Shown piece after piece: positions 28,284-37,121 of a stretch of DNA of 64,000 nucleotides. Position 1 is the first letter of the stretch. Every line of letters begins with the position of its first letter. The DNA lies in NCBI RefSeq assembly GCF_014639875.1, contig NZ_BMGD01000001.1, forward strand, positions 248,001 to 312,000, read 5' to 3'. The notes beneath the pieces were generated by a model, which worked only from the letters and a program-made list of their open reading frames with translations, was not told the DNA's origin and did no database searches. The DNA comes from Blastomonas aquatica (GTDB taxonomy: Bacteria > Pseudomonadota > Alphaproteobacteria > Sphingomonadales > Sphingomonadaceae). The position numbers were made by a program, and so were the translations under genes.

Positions 28284-28658
28284 ATGTTGAAAGAGGTGAT
28301 GCTTGGGTCCGGCGGAATCATGCTCGCCGCAGCGATGTTTGCCTCATCGTTTTCGCCACGCAAAGCCCCGGCTTCGGAAGGTCCATCTGCTCAGGCTCCC
28401 GTCGATTCCGCACCGGTGGCGGCAACTCCGGCACCTGCGCTCCGGATGGCCGGGGGGCCACCGGTATCGATCTTCCCTGAAGGCTCTGGCGATGTGGACT
28501 TCGGCGCTCCGATGATCGAAGCTGCCCCGGTTGAATCGGGACAGGGCGTTTCTGGCGCTATAACCGCAGCCCCCGATACAGCCCCCGATACAGCCGAAGC
28601 GTCTGGCGGACGCCAGTTTTATGCAAGGCCGGACCAACCCAACCCCATACCGCGCTGA
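28284..28658 (+). CDS. Hypothetical exported Pro/Ala-rich protein
   Basis: 124 residues. The N-terminus (about residues 1-22, MLGSGGIMLAAAMFASSF) is hydrophobic and could be a signal or anchor. The rest is low-complexity (APVDSAPVAATPAPA, ITAAPDTAPDTAEAS) with a short 12-base tandem repeat encoding PDTA twice. AAGAGG-type bases lie close to the start, but the ribosome site is weak. No domain is recognised. Coding potential rests on length and signal-like start, so confidence is moderate. Confidence 0.5.
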   Translation: MLKEVMLGSGGIMLAAAMFASSFSPRKAPASEGPSAQAPVDSAPVAATPAPALRMAGGPPVSIFPEGSGDVDFGAPMIEAAPVESGQGVSGAITAAPDTAPDTAEASGGRQFYARPDQPNPIPR

Positions 28659-28934
28659 TCGTCCGTTGCGCTGACCGCCACACGGCGTCGGCCAGCTTGC
28701 GGTTGCCCATTCAATGATGCTCGCCAGAATTGGGGGCCTACGGGTGTTTCCGCCGGGTCATCGCCGGGTTTTTACCCGTATTGAGATTGACGGGGCGTAT
28801 CACGTTGATTGATATTGGTTCTGGCGAGGCCCAATAACCTTCATTTTGGGGGGAAACGACAGCAATCCCCGTGACGAACGGAAAATCTGGCGCTAAACCC
28901 CCGCCACCGAATCCAACGCTAAAGGACTCAAACG

Positions 28935-29210
28935 ATGAACAATGCTGAACTTGCAGAGAAAATTGCCGCCGACCACAATGTGACCAAGGCCGATGCGCGC
29001 AAGCTGGTGGACGGCGTATTCGCCGCCATCGCCGATGCAGCTGCTGCCGACGAAGAAATCTCGATCAACGGCTTTGGCAAGTTCAAGGTGAAGTCGACCC
29101 CGGAACGCGAAGGCCGCAACCCCGGTACCGGCGCGACGATCACCATCAAGGCCTCCAAGAAGCTCAGCTTCACCCCTGCAAAGGCGGTGAAGGACAAGCT
29201 GAACGGCTGA
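28935..29210 (+). CDS. HU family nucleoid DNA-binding protein
   Basis: 91 residues, the usual HU length: MNNAELAEKIAADHNVTKAD, then the beta-arm region ISINGFGKFKVKSTPEREGR and NPGTGATITIKASKKLSFTP with the Pro that intercalates into DNA, ending VKDKLNG. It acts as a dimer that bends DNA in the nucleoid. A perfect terminator follows at 29237-29264. The roughly 270 bases upstream have no gene and presumably contain its promoter. Confidence 0.95.
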   Translation: MNNAELAEKIAADHNVTKADARKLVDGVFAAIADAAAADEEISINGFGKFKVKSTPEREGRNPGTGATITIKASKKLSFTPAKAVKDKLNG

Positions 29211-29236
29211 TCCGGCCGGTTCTTTTTGGTTCAAGC

Positions 29237-29264
29237 AAAGCCCCGCCCTGACCGGCGGGGCTTT
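29237..29264 (+). terminator. Terminator of the HU gene
   Basis: AAAGCCCCGCC-CTGACC-GGCGGGGCTTT, an 11-base perfect stem 27 bases after the HU stop. Confidence 0.9.
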
Positions 29265-29352
29265 GTCGTTATGGCGACCGGCGCAGCGGCTATCCCCAGC
29301 TGGCTGAGCGGTGCGGTTGCAACAGCCACGGGGTCGCGATAGGGCGACAAGC

Positions 29353-30822
29353 GTGGGCGCATCGATCGACATTGGACTGGATGAGACAGGGCAACCTGTC
29401 TGCATCGACATGGAAGAGCTGCTGGCGACGCGGCTTCTGGTCCAGGGCAATTCGGGCTCGGGCAAGTCGCATCTGCTGCGCAGGCTGCTCGAAGAGAGCG
29501 CAGGCCTCGTCCAGCAGGTGATCATCGATCCCGAGGGTGATTTCGTCACTCTCGCTGATGCCTATTCGCATATCGTGATCGATGCCGGCGACTATAACGA
29601 GCGCGAGATCGCCCGCATCGGCGCCCGCATCCGCGAACACCGCGCCTCGGTGATCCTCAACCTCGAACAGCTCGAACTCGAGGCGCAGATGACCTGCGCT
29701 GCGGCATTCCTGAATGCGATGTTCGATGCCCCGCGCGAGCATTGGTATCCCGCTTTGGTGGTGGTCGATGAAGCGCAGATGTTCGCGCCTTCGGTGGCAG
29801 GCGACGTCCCCGATCCGGTCCGCCGCGCCAGCCTCTCTGCAATGACCAACCTGATGTGCCGGGGGCGCAAGCGCGGGCTTGCCGGCGCGATCGCCACCCA
29901 GCGGCTGGCCAAGCTTGCCAAGAACGTTGCCGCCGAAGCCAGCAACTTCCTGATGGGGCGGACATTCCTCGATATCGACATGGCGCGCGCCGCCGATCTG
30001 CTCGGCATGGAACGCCGCCAGGCCGAGCGTATCCGCGACCTGTCGCGCGGCTGCTTTCTGGGTCTGGGCCCGGCGATCTCGCGCCGCCCGGTGGCGATCC
30101 GCATCGGTGCCACGCGGACCATGACCCGCATGGGCACTCACACGCTGCTACCGATGCCCGAGGCCGAACCGCAGGACATGCGCACGATGCTGTTTGCCGA
30201 AATGGAGGCCGATGCCCTGCCCCCCGCCCGCCCGGCCCGCGAGCGCCCGATCGCTGCCGACGACCTGATCCGCGCGATCGCCGAGCCCGAACCATCGACG
30301 CAGCCTGCGATCTTTGCCGCGCGGCAGGAGGCGGAGGACGCAGCCGACGCGATCGACGCCGAGGCGGTGATCGTTTCGGTGCTGCGCGACATGCTCGCCG
30401 AAGCCAGCGCGTCAGCGCAACCCGATGCATTGCTCTACCAGGATTTCTCCGTCCGCTGCCGGATGCAGCGGCTGGTGCGCGCACCGCTCGATCTCGAAGG
30501 CTTCCGCCACCGGCTGGCGTTGGCGCGCGGCGGGGTGTTCGATCCCTCCGACCCCGTATGGGCCCCCGCGATAGATGCCGCCGCGCGGTTGCCGCAGGAT
30601 ATGTACGCGCCGTTCCTGCTGATCGCCCGCGCGGCGATGGAAGGTCAGGCGTGCCCCGACGATGCCGCTTTGGGGCGGGCCTATGGCACCAGCTCGCCCG
30701 GGCGGATCAGGCGGCTGATCGACTACATGGAAAAGCAGGGCGTCATCGTCGTCCGCGCCGATTTCGGCGGGCGGCGCTCGGTGGGGATCCCGGAGCTGGG
30801 GCTGAGCACCGGGGCGGAGTGA
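29353..30822 (+). CDS. HerA-like/DUF87 ATP-binding protein
   Basis: About 489 residues. Walker A is VQGNSGSGKSHLLRRLLE (about residues 30-47) and Walker B is ALVVVDEAQMFAP. A FtsK/HerA-type core includes RGRKRGLAGAIATQR (sensor/Arg region) and ASNFLMGRTF. Proteins of this class are hexameric DNA-pumping ATPases or their relatives; a DNA role here is inferred. The C-terminal third looks like a winged helix (DDAALGRAYGTSSPGRIRRL). GTG 29353 is taken as start because the preceding frame from GTG 29311 is low in family similarity; the choice is uncertain. It stands alone between HU and a palindromic repeat. Confidence 0.82.
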   Translation: MGASIDIGLDETGQPVCIDMEELLATRLLVQGNSGSGKSHLLRRLLEESAGLVQQVIIDPEGDFVTLADAYSHIVIDAGDYNEREIARIGARIREHRASVILNLEQLELEAQMTCAAAFLNAMFDAPREHWYPALVVVDEAQMFAPSVAGDVPDPVRRASLSAMTNLMCRGRKRGLAGAIATQRLAKLAKNVAAEASNFLMGRTFLDIDMARAADLLGMERRQAERIRDLSRGCFLGLGPAISRRPVAIRIGATRTMTRMGTHTLLPMPEAEPQDMRTMLFAEMEADALPPARPARERPIAADDLIRAIAEPEPSTQPAIFAARQEAEDAADAIDAEAVIVSVLRDMLAEASASAQPDALLYQDFSVRCRMQRLVRAPLDLEGFRHRLALARGGVFDPSDPVWAPAIDAAARLPQDMYAPFLLIARAAMEGQACPDDAALGRAYGTSSPGRIRRLIDYMEKQGVIVVRADFGGRRSVGIPELGLSTGAE

Positions 30823-30843
30823 TGCTTGTCGCCATGGCTATCC

Positions 30844-30921
30844 GTTTTCCGGCGAACGCCAGAATCCAGAGCGTCATCAGTGCCATCCCGCCCCTGGACT
30901 CCGGCTTCCGCCGGAGAGCGG
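30844..30921. repeat. Dispersed palindromic repeat, copy 3
   Basis: The left arm GTTTTCCGGCGAACGCCAGA starts at 30844. The right arm CTCCGGC-TTCC-GCCGGAG lies around 30899-30916. It is more diverged than copies 1 and 2 and lies between convergent genes, as copy 1 does. Confidence 0.7.
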
Positions 30922-30933
30922 GCTGAGCGGCAA

Positions 30934-32262
30934 TCAGAACTCCGTCGCCTCGAACCGCACCGGTTCGCCCACAGCGCTGCCCGCCAGCGTATCTTCCCAC
31001 ATCACCCGGTGGCCGCGGATGATCGTGCCGATCGGCTTTCCGGTCAGCTCCATGCCGGTGAACGGGCTCCAGCCGCAGCGCGATTCGAGCCAGTCCGGCG
31101 TCACCGTCCAGCGCTTCTTGAGATCGACGATGGTAAAATCGGCATCATAGCCCGCCGCGATCCGGCCTTTGCCGACCAGCCCGAAGATGCGCTGCGCGCC
31201 AGCCGAGGTCAGGTCGATCAGGCGCTGCATCGACAGCCGTCCATGGTGCATATGATCGAGCAGCAGCGGCAGCAGCGTCTGGACGCCGGGCATGCCGCTG
31301 GGACTGTCGGGATAGGTCTTCGCCTTTTCCTCGATGGTGTGCGGCGCGTGGTCCGATCCGATGACATCGGGCACGCCCTGCGCCAGCCAGCGCCAGAGGC
31401 CATCGCGGTGCGCGCCGCTGCGGATCGGCGGGTTCATCTGCGCATAGGTGCCCAGCCGCGGATACGCATCCTCGCCGGCCAGCGTCAGGTGCTGCGGGGT
31501 GAGTTCGCAGGTGGCGATGTCCTTGTGCTGCGCGATCAGCTCGAGCTCGGCAGGCGTGGTAATGTGCAGGATATGGATCCGACGCTTCGCGGCGCGCGCC
31601 AGCCCCAGGATGCGCCGCGTCGCCAGCATCGCGCTTTCGTCGTCGCGCCATACCGGGTGCGACGAGGGATCGCCGGTGACGCGCAGGTTGGCGCGCTCGT
31701 TCATCCGAAACTCGTCCTCGGCGTGGATCGCGACGCGGCGCTTGCCGCTGGCCAGCACGCGCGCGAGCGCGCCGTCGTCTGCCACCAGCAGATCGCCGGT
31801 CGATGCGCCCATGAAGATCTTGACCCCTGCGGTGCCGGGAATTCGCTCTAGCTCGGCGAGTTCAGGCGCATTGGCACAGGTCGCGCCGACATAGAACGCA
31901 TGGTCGCACCACATCCGGTGGTGGGCGCGGGCGAGCTTGTCGGCGACGCGATCGGCGGTATCGGTGTTGGGCTTGGTGTTGGGCATCTCGAACACGGCGG
32001 TGACCCCGCCCATCACCGCAGCACGGCTGCCCGATTCGAGGTCTTCCTTGTGTTCGAGCCCCGGCTCGCGGAAATGGACCTGGCTGTCGATGACGCCGGG
32101 CAGCACATGCAGCCCGGTGCAGTCGATCACCTCGCCCGCATCGGCAGCAAACGCACCGATCGCAGCGATCCTGCCGCCGATGACGCCGATGTCGGCTGCC
32201 ACCGGACCGCCGGGAAGGTACACAGAACCGTTCTTGATGATGAGGTCGAAGCTGCCCGTCAT
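30934..32262 (-). CDS. pyrC: Dihydroorotase
   Basis: 442 residues of amidohydrolase fold. Zinc ligands are visible in order: SQVHFREPG (HxH), the carboxylated lysine in GVKIFMGAST, HAED, ILHITTP, and the catalytic Asp in GSDHAPHT. Substrate-binding MPNTKPNTDTADR is the dihydroorotase form. The enzyme closes carbamoyl-aspartate to dihydroorotate in pyrimidine synthesis. The HFREPG motif and length fit the class I group. It is divergent from ygfZ, with about 47 bases between the starts. An allantoinase role is less likely given the motifs. Confidence 0.9.
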   Translation of the reverse strand: MTGSFDLIIKNGSVYLPGGPVAADIGVIGGRIAAIGAFAADAGEVIDCTGLHVLPGVIDSQVHFREPGLEHKEDLESGSRAAVMGGVTAVFEMPNTKPNTDTADRVADKLARAHHRMWCDHAFYVGATCANAPELAELERIPGTAGVKIFMGASTGDLLVADDGALARVLASGKRRVAIHAEDEFRMNERANLRVTGDPSSHPVWRDDESAMLATRRILGLARAAKRRIHILHITTPAELELIAQHKDIATCELTPQHLTLAGEDAYPRLGTYAQMNPPIRSGAHRDGLWRWLAQGVPDVIGSDHAPHTIEEKAKTYPDSPSGMPGVQTLLPLLLDHMHHGRLSMQRLIDLTSAGAQRIFGLVGKGRIAAGYDADFTIVDLKKRWTVTPDWLESRCGWSPFTGMELTGKPIGTIIRGHRVMWEDTLAGSAVGEPVRFEATEF

Positions 32263-32309
32263 GTCCGTCTCCGCTTGATAAGTTGCGGTTGATACGCATG
32301 TAGTTGTCT

Positions 32310-33047
32310 ATGTCCAGCCATAGCACATTGACGCACCGCGCGCTTATCCGCCTCTCGCCTGCCGATTCCGGTGAAGACGTGCGGAGTTTTCTCCAAGGCC
32401 TGGTGACGCAGGACACGCGCCGCGTTCTGCCCGGCGCGCCGCAATATGGCGGTTTGCTGAGCGCGCAGGGCAAGACGTTGTTCGATTTCCTTCTGTGGGA
32501 TAATGGCGCCGACGTGCTGATCGACTGCGCGCGCGCGGCGGCAGCGGACCTCGTCAAGCGGCTGGGATTCTATCGCCTGCGTCGCAAGATTTCTATCGCC
32601 CTGGATGACACCCTGGCCGTTCATTGGTCGCCCGATCCGGTGGATGGCGCCGCGCCCGATCCGCGCCTGGCCGCTCTGGGCTGGCGCTGGCTTGCGCCGG
32701 CCAAGTCCGAACCCGGCGCAGACGAAGCCTGGCGTGCGCACCGGCTGGCGCTGGGCGTGACCGAGGGTGCAGCCGAGATCGGTGACATCCTGTGGCTGGA
32801 AACCAATGCGGTCGAACTGAACGGCGTGAGCTTCGACAAGGGCTGCTATGTCGGTCAGGAGAACACCGCACGGATGAACTGGCGGCAGAAGGTCAACCGC
32901 CGCATTGTCGTGCTGCCGATTGCGCAGGGCGATGCAAAGCGCCAGAAACTGGCGCACGACGATCTTGGCCTGTCGGTCGAACACCGCCGCCTCGAGGATC
33001 TGGCAGCGCTCGATCTGCCCGAATGGCTGCGTTCTGCGATCACGTGA
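32310..33047 (+). CDS. ygfZ: YgfZ/GcvT-like folate-binding protein
   Basis: 245 residues. The signature KGCYVGQENTARMN (K-G-C-Y-x-G-Q-E) is intact at about residues 173-186; this motif defines YgfZ, a folate-dependent factor in maintenance of certain Fe-S enzymes such as MiaB. The start is placed at ATG 32310; a TTG two codons earlier is possible. It opens divergently from pyrC in a short shared promoter region. Confidence 0.9.
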   Translation: MSSHSTLTHRALIRLSPADSGEDVRSFLQGLVTQDTRRVLPGAPQYGGLLSAQGKTLFDFLLWDNGADVLIDCARAAAADLVKRLGFYRLRRKISIALDDTLAVHWSPDPVDGAAPDPRLAALGWRWLAPAKSEPGADEAWRAHRLALGVTEGAAEIGDILWLETNAVELNGVSFDKGCYVGQENTARMNWRQKVNRRIVVLPIAQGDAKRQKLAHDDLGLSVEHRRLEDLAALDLPEWLRSAIT

Positions 33048-33131
33048 AAAGTTAGCCTGAAGCAACATTTGATAATCTGGGAATTTTATCGTATAACCGC
33101 CTTATCCCCGTAAGTCAGTCAGGCTGATCCC

Positions 33132-33779
33132 ATGTCTCGCCCTCTCAATGATCACGACGCCATCCGCACCCAGTTGATGGATGCCGCCGAGGACATGGTG
33201 CGCGCGCGCGGCGCGATAAACCTATCGCTGAGCGAAGTCGCTGCGGCCTGTGGCATGTCACAATCGAGTTTCTACCGCTATTTCGCCTCGAAAGAGGCGT
33301 TCTTCGAAGCGATCGCCGGACGCTGGTTCGAGGAACTCAACCAGATCATGGAAGAGGTCGTCGCCTCCGATCTTCCCCCGCGCGAGAAGCTGTTCCAATT
33401 CTTCGCCCGGCGTGTCGCGGTCAAGCGCGCACGATTTGAGGCCGACCCCAATCTCTTCCGCGCCAATATGGATCTGGGCGAGGAGCATTGGGAGGTCATC
33501 CGCGGCTATGTCGACCTGGCAGACCATTACATGGCGGTGGTGCTGGGCGAAGCGATGAGCGAGGGCTATTTCGAGGGCTATGACCTTGACCATATCATTG
33601 CGATCACCAACCTGATGGTCCAGCCGTTCTGCAACCCGTTCGTCATGATGGACATGATGCGGACGGCGACGCCGGACAATCTGCGGATCGTCATCAACAC
33701 GCTGTTCGACGGGTTGGGCGTGAAGCAGGCGGCGGCGGCCGATAAGGCCAATGTCACCGCGTTACGCGCGATTTCCTGA
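33132..33779 (+). CDS. TetR family transcriptional regulator
   Basis: 215 residues. The N-terminal TetR helix-turn-helix is evident: QLMDAAEDMVRARGAINLSL, then EVAAACGMSQSSFYRYFASKEAFFEAI. The remaining all-helical domain would bind an effector. Ligand and targets are not evident; it ends the core region next to tRNA-Val. A T/A-rich promoter-like stretch (TTGATAATCTGGGAATTTTAT) precedes it. Confidence 0.92.
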   Translation: MSRPLNDHDAIRTQLMDAAEDMVRARGAINLSLSEVAAACGMSQSSFYRYFASKEAFFEAIAGRWFEELNQIMEEVVASDLPPREKLFQFFARRVAVKRARFEADPNLFRANMDLGEEHWEVIRGYVDLADHYMAVVLGEAMSEGYFEGYDLDHIIAITNLMVQPFCNPFVMMDMMRTATPDNLRIVINTLFDGLGVKQAAAADKANVTALRAIS

Positions 33780-33864
33780 CACCTTGCGCCCTCTTGCCAA
33801 GCGGTATCGCTTCTGGCAATGGAGCGCTCCGCACAAGGCCGCCGCAACCGGCAGAGCCATCAGC

Positions 33865-33939
33865 GGGCGCGTAGCTCAGTGGTAGAGCACACCCTTCACA
33901 CGGGTGGGGTCGCAGGTTCAATCCCTGCCGCGCCCACCA
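33865..33939 (+). tRNA. tRNA-Val (CAC), CCA encoded
   Basis: 75 bases including CCA. The acceptor stem GGGCGCG pairs with CGCGCCC. The D-arm region is TAGCTCAGTGGTAGAGCA. The anticodon stem ACCC/GGGT encloses loop TTCACAC with anticodon CAC (valine, GUG codons). The T-arm is GCAGG-TTCAATC-CCTGC. All stems pair fully. The accessory region begins directly after the CCA, so the 3' end of this gene is the likely integration site. Confidence 0.95.
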
Positions 33940-34312
33940 TCTTTTCAATGACTTAGAAGAGATGACCCGTGTTTCCATGAAAAAAACATGAAAAACTTTT
34001 TGGCTGGATTATGGCCTGATCCGGTTTGAGCGAGCGTGAAACACACTCGGACACATGCCTCCGCGCACCTCCATTCTGGCAGATCCCTGCTGCTGAGTGA
34101 TTCGCGTCAGCTGCGTTTCTGACGCTGACCGTCAAACACGATTTAGGTCTTGCAGATCGAATGAGACATGTCGTCCCAACCCTGCCCGCCGCTGACATAG
34201 GCTTATGAAAAATTTCGATTGGCTGTCTTGGCGGTTGTCGCAGCGACTGACCAAAAGTTTGTGTCGGCTTTGCAATAGAGGCAGGATAGCCGCTTCTCTT
34301 TAGGAGAAGTCG
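33940..34312. other. Non-coding junction between tRNA-Val and the island
   Basis: No convincing gene on either strand. The first bases after the tRNA CCA (ATCTTTTCAATGACTTAG) would be part of an attachment site if the island entered here, but the second copy is not in the window. AGGAG at the right end serves the next gene. Confidence 0.5.
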
Positions 34313-35164
34313 ATGGAGGACCAGAAACAAGCATTGCCGCTTCGAATAGTCGCGGCCCGCTTCATCAGCACCGATCAACAGGCTGGCCTAGCTGAATTGG
34401 ACCGCATTACAGCGCAGGCTTCGCGCGTTATCGAGAAGCGCTACTGGACGTTCAGGCTAGCGCTGGGCGCTACAGCTTTCGCGACCACGATGACGCTCCT
34501 TCCAGGGATCTTCCTTACGCTGAGCAATGGACCAGGAGCAACCGCCGTCGTCATCATCGGCCTGCTGTGCTTTAGCCTGATGTTGCTCGCAATCGTCACA
34601 TGGCGAATGTTCCAATATGGGGGTCTAAAAGCGAAAGCGCCGCAGGCTGCCCTGTACGCAAACAGCGACGATCCAGCAGCGCGGAACCTCGAACGGCTGT
34701 TTAAACTGCTGCAACGCGAAACATCTCCACGTGCCTTTTTCCGATTGGCAAATGGTCGCAGGCGATATGTCGATCACCGTCACTTCTTCGGCAAGCTGCG
34801 CGCTGCCCATGTAGCCAGAGACAGCACGATACGGAGCGCGTTCTTCAGCCCGATCGGGTCCTGGTTCGATCGGGAGCTGTTTCTGGAGGCAGACGTTGAC
34901 GACTTCATCGCCGAGGGCAAGGCTGAACCCAGCCGCGCCGGGGCGCCCAAGAAGTATGATTATACCAACGCGGTCATATCACTGATCGAACACCCGCAGG
35001 TGCGGACAATCGATGTCTCCAAAAAGCGCGGAAACCAGAAGGTGATTATCGGGCTGCTCGAAGATTGGTATCGCAACAGGCGCCTTGAAGTGCCGAGTGA
35101 AACCCAGCTGTCCGGATACGCCAAGCAGATCATCGAAACGATCGCGAAAAATCGCGCATCTTAA
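34313..35164 (+). CDS. Hypothetical two-pass membrane protein
   Basis: 283 residues. TTTAGGAGAAGTCG before the ATG gives a good ribosome site. Two membrane segments (about residues 46-68 and 73-95, ALGATAFATTMTLLPGIFLT and AVVIIGLLCFSLMLLAIVTW) are followed by a soluble C-terminal domain of about 180 residues. Near the C-terminus, PSETQLSGYAKQIIETIAKN may form a small helix-turn-helix-like unit. No family recognised. First gene of the island after the tRNA. Confidence 0.7.
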   Translation: MEDQKQALPLRIVAARFISTDQQAGLAELDRITAQASRVIEKRYWTFRLALGATAFATTMTLLPGIFLTLSNGPGATAVVIIGLLCFSLMLLAIVTWRMFQYGGLKAKAPQAALYANSDDPAARNLERLFKLLQRETSPRAFFRLANGRRRYVDHRHFFGKLRAAHVARDSTIRSAFFSPIGSWFDRELFLEADVDDFIAEGKAEPSRAGAPKKYDYTNAVISLIEHPQVRTIDVSKKRGNQKVIIGLLEDWYRNRRLEVPSETQLSGYAKQIIETIAKNRAS

Positions 35165-35342
35165 TCCTCACCTGCATTACCGAGGAAGCGTGCAATTGCG
35201 AGGCTGACGAACCCCTTGAATTACCGCGCCATGGACCAGAATGGCCGATTTCCCGAACTTCTGCGTACCGCTGGAACCGCCGCCGGTCATCGGCAAATCA
35301 CCCCGTCGTCAGCCGCATCGCGGCACTCAGACGGAGGCGATA

Positions 35343-35516
35343 ATGGATGAACTCGCATACTCGATTAACCGCACCGCAAAGGTGCTCGGCGTCGGCAGAA
35401 CCACGATCTACAAGCTGATAAAATCCGGCCAGGTCGATACGCTCAAGATTGGATCACGCACCCTGATCACGACCGAGTCGATCACGCGCCTTGCCCAGAC
35501 CCGCCGTGAAGTTTGA
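35343..35516 (+). CDS. Excisionase/AlpA-type helix-turn-helix protein
   Basis: 57 residues from ATG 35343, preceded by GGAGGCGATA. The whole protein is one HTH_17 domain: AYSINRTAKVLGVGRTTIYK then LIKSGQVDTLKIGSRTLITT. Such proteins act as excisionases or activators of integrase in genomic islands. Its place near the tRNA end of the island, with the integrase about 27 kb away, is consistent with a recombination directionality role, but this is inferred. The longer upstream frame is not used. Confidence 0.85.
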   Translation: MDELAYSINRTAKVLGVGRTTIYKLIKSGQVDTLKIGSRTLITTESITRLAQTRREV

Positions 35517-35579
35517 ATTAGGATCGGCCCTCTCTTCGTTCGCCCGTTCATACTCATGTCTCAAGCCGGAGGACAACGC

Positions 35580-36329
35580 ATGTCCCGGATTCGGTTCACG
35601 GTCCCTCGCCCGCTTAGCGAGCCAGATCACATCGCCATTCACCCCCTTGTCGGCTTGCGGATAGGGGAAACCGTTCGGCCCCTGATCGAAACGAATCGCG
35701 GGGACATGGATGATGCGGAGCTTCGCCTCTCGACACTCTTCCCGTGGCGCAGACTTGAGAAACTGACGATCGCAACATGTCAGGGTGAGGGCTGCAAATG
35801 TTGCACCGACGCCGGACTTCGATCGACTAGCGGGGAGCCCTGCACCGTAGGTGGCATCCCGCTCAGTCGCGACGGCGAAGCACACTCCAATCCGTTGGAA
35901 TGGGAAGATTTTTCTCACCTTGCCCAGGCAGTTATCGAGAACATTACCTTGACTTGGATTGATGGTAGCGACCACCACGGCACAGCAAATGTATTGATGG
36001 AAATCGACCCGGCTGATGTCGATCGCGAAGCCCTAAGAACGATGGTCGATTGCGACGTGGCGATGACGCAGTCGGCGCGGCAGACGTACCCTTCCCGGAA
36101 GGTTCGGATCATGGCTGAACCGAACCATTTTCCGGCAAGGTTGCAGGGCCGCGATGCTTCGCATCGGACCCGTAATTTGGATACACACCTCACGCACGGG
36201 TGCATCCAGCATTTCCGCCATTTTTCAAGGCAGCGGTCAGGCAGCGCCCTCTCGGGCGGGCCGGAAAGTGGCGGTTTTCCCGCGGCTTCGGAGGCAGCGG
36301 ATCGGCAGCGCGTTGGAGACAGACCATGA
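35580..36329 (+). CDS. Hypothetical protein of the island
   Basis: 249 residues from ATG 35580, which has an excellent ribosome site (GGAGG, 7 bases before). Its stop overlaps the next start by 4 bases (ATGA). These two facts argue for translation, but the protein resembles nothing I recognise. The last 70 residues (after about position 195) look compositionally odd, rich in Ser, Arg and Gly, and might follow a frameshift. Competing minus-strand frames lack ribosome sites. Confidence 0.45.
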   Translation: MSRIRFTVPRPLSEPDHIAIHPLVGLRIGETVRPLIETNRGDMDDAELRLSTLFPWRRLEKLTIATCQGEGCKCCTDAGLRSTSGEPCTVGGIPLSRDGEAHSNPLEWEDFSHLAQAVIENITLTWIDGSDHHGTANVLMEIDPADVDREALRTMVDCDVAMTQSARQTYPSRKVRIMAEPNHFPARLQGRDASHRTRNLDTHLTHGCIQHFRHFSRQRSGSALSGGPESGGFPAASEAADRQRVGDRP

Positions 36330-36691
36330 CCCTCGCCCGCCATAACGTTCGCTTGCCAGCAGCCATCGACAAGGCGCTGCGCAAGCTCGCCCAGGAGCAT
36401 GGCGTAACGCCATACGCGATGCTTCAGCGCAGCGTGAAGGAAGGCATTGCTGCGCTGACAATTCCCGCAACCGATGACAGCGAGCGCCGCGAACTCGTTG
36501 CCGAAGTCGCTTCCATGAGCGTCAGACTTTCCGATCTTGAGCGGATGATCGACCGCACATTGTTCACGGCTGTCGCAGCATATTGCTATTCGCGCAGCGC
36601 CGCGATGGGCGGTGGAAAGACGGACGAAATCATCACTGGCGAAATAAACCGGGCCTATGATCGACAGAGGGCAAAGGCGGAAGGTCGATAA
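36326..36691 (+). CDS. Small ribbon-helix-helix-like protein, possible mobilisation or regulatory factor
   Basis: 121 residues from ATG 36326 (TTGGAGAC upstream). The N-terminus NVRLPAAIDKALRKLAQEHG then VTPYAMLQRSVKEGI has the strand-helix-helix pattern of RHH DNA-binding proteins. A helical C-terminal part follows (LVAEVASMSVRLSDLERMID). Size and pattern resemble MobC-type accessory proteins, but no relaxase is present in the window. Coupled to the preceding gene by a 4-base overlap. Confidence 0.6.
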   Translation: MTLARHNVRLPAAIDKALRKLAQEHGVTPYAMLQRSVKEGIAALTIPATDDSERRELVAEVASMSVRLSDLERMIDRTLFTAVAAYCYSRSAAMGGGKTDEIITGEINRAYDRQRAKAEGR

Positions 36692-37121
36692 TGAGCGGGC
36701 ACTTCGACCACAATTTTCGTGCCCAGGAAACGCACCAGCAAATGGCGACATAGCCGACGGGAGACATCGAGCGTCGCGTGGCAATTACGGAGCCGTGACC
36801 CGCCCTCCGCATCAATGCTGCGTCCGACACAGCATCGTTCATGCACTGACTGCGCTGAAAATCTTGCCGATCAGATGGTCCCCAATCGACATCGCGAGCG
36901 CACACAGTCAGTAAAGATGTTTCCAATTGATCGCACGGAGCGGGCAAACTTGATGAAGCAAAAGCGCGGTCCGGGCTCGCTGGAGATAACTCAACGATCT
37001 GCTCAGAAGCACACCGCAACTGGTCAAATTCGTGCCGATTGACCACACCTTTGCCATCCCGTTTTGCAACAGGGCATTAGCGCTTGCCAAAGCCGGGAAT
37101 GTTCTCGAAGATTCTTGAGAC
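36692..37121. other. 430-base stretch without a convincing gene
   Basis: Only short frames without ribosome sites occur. The sequence has lower GC than the core and may hold the promoter of the nucleotidyltransferase-HEPN gene. No hairpin or repeat stands out. Confidence 0.5.

Noticed and set aside
28560-28600. Possible minisatellite or CRISPR-like repeat
   Set aside because: Only two 12-base copies encoding PDTA; no spacers. No CRISPR array was seen anywhere in the window.
33754-33978. Minus-strand ORF of 74 codons across tRNA-Val
   Set aside because: Its sequence (ARQGLNLRPHPCEG) is the familiar artefact of reading a tRNA gene backwards.
35915-36784. 289-codon minus-strand ORF
   Set aside because: Opposes two genes with clear ribosome sites; composition (Cys, Ser, Arg, Trp) is typical of an antisense frame.
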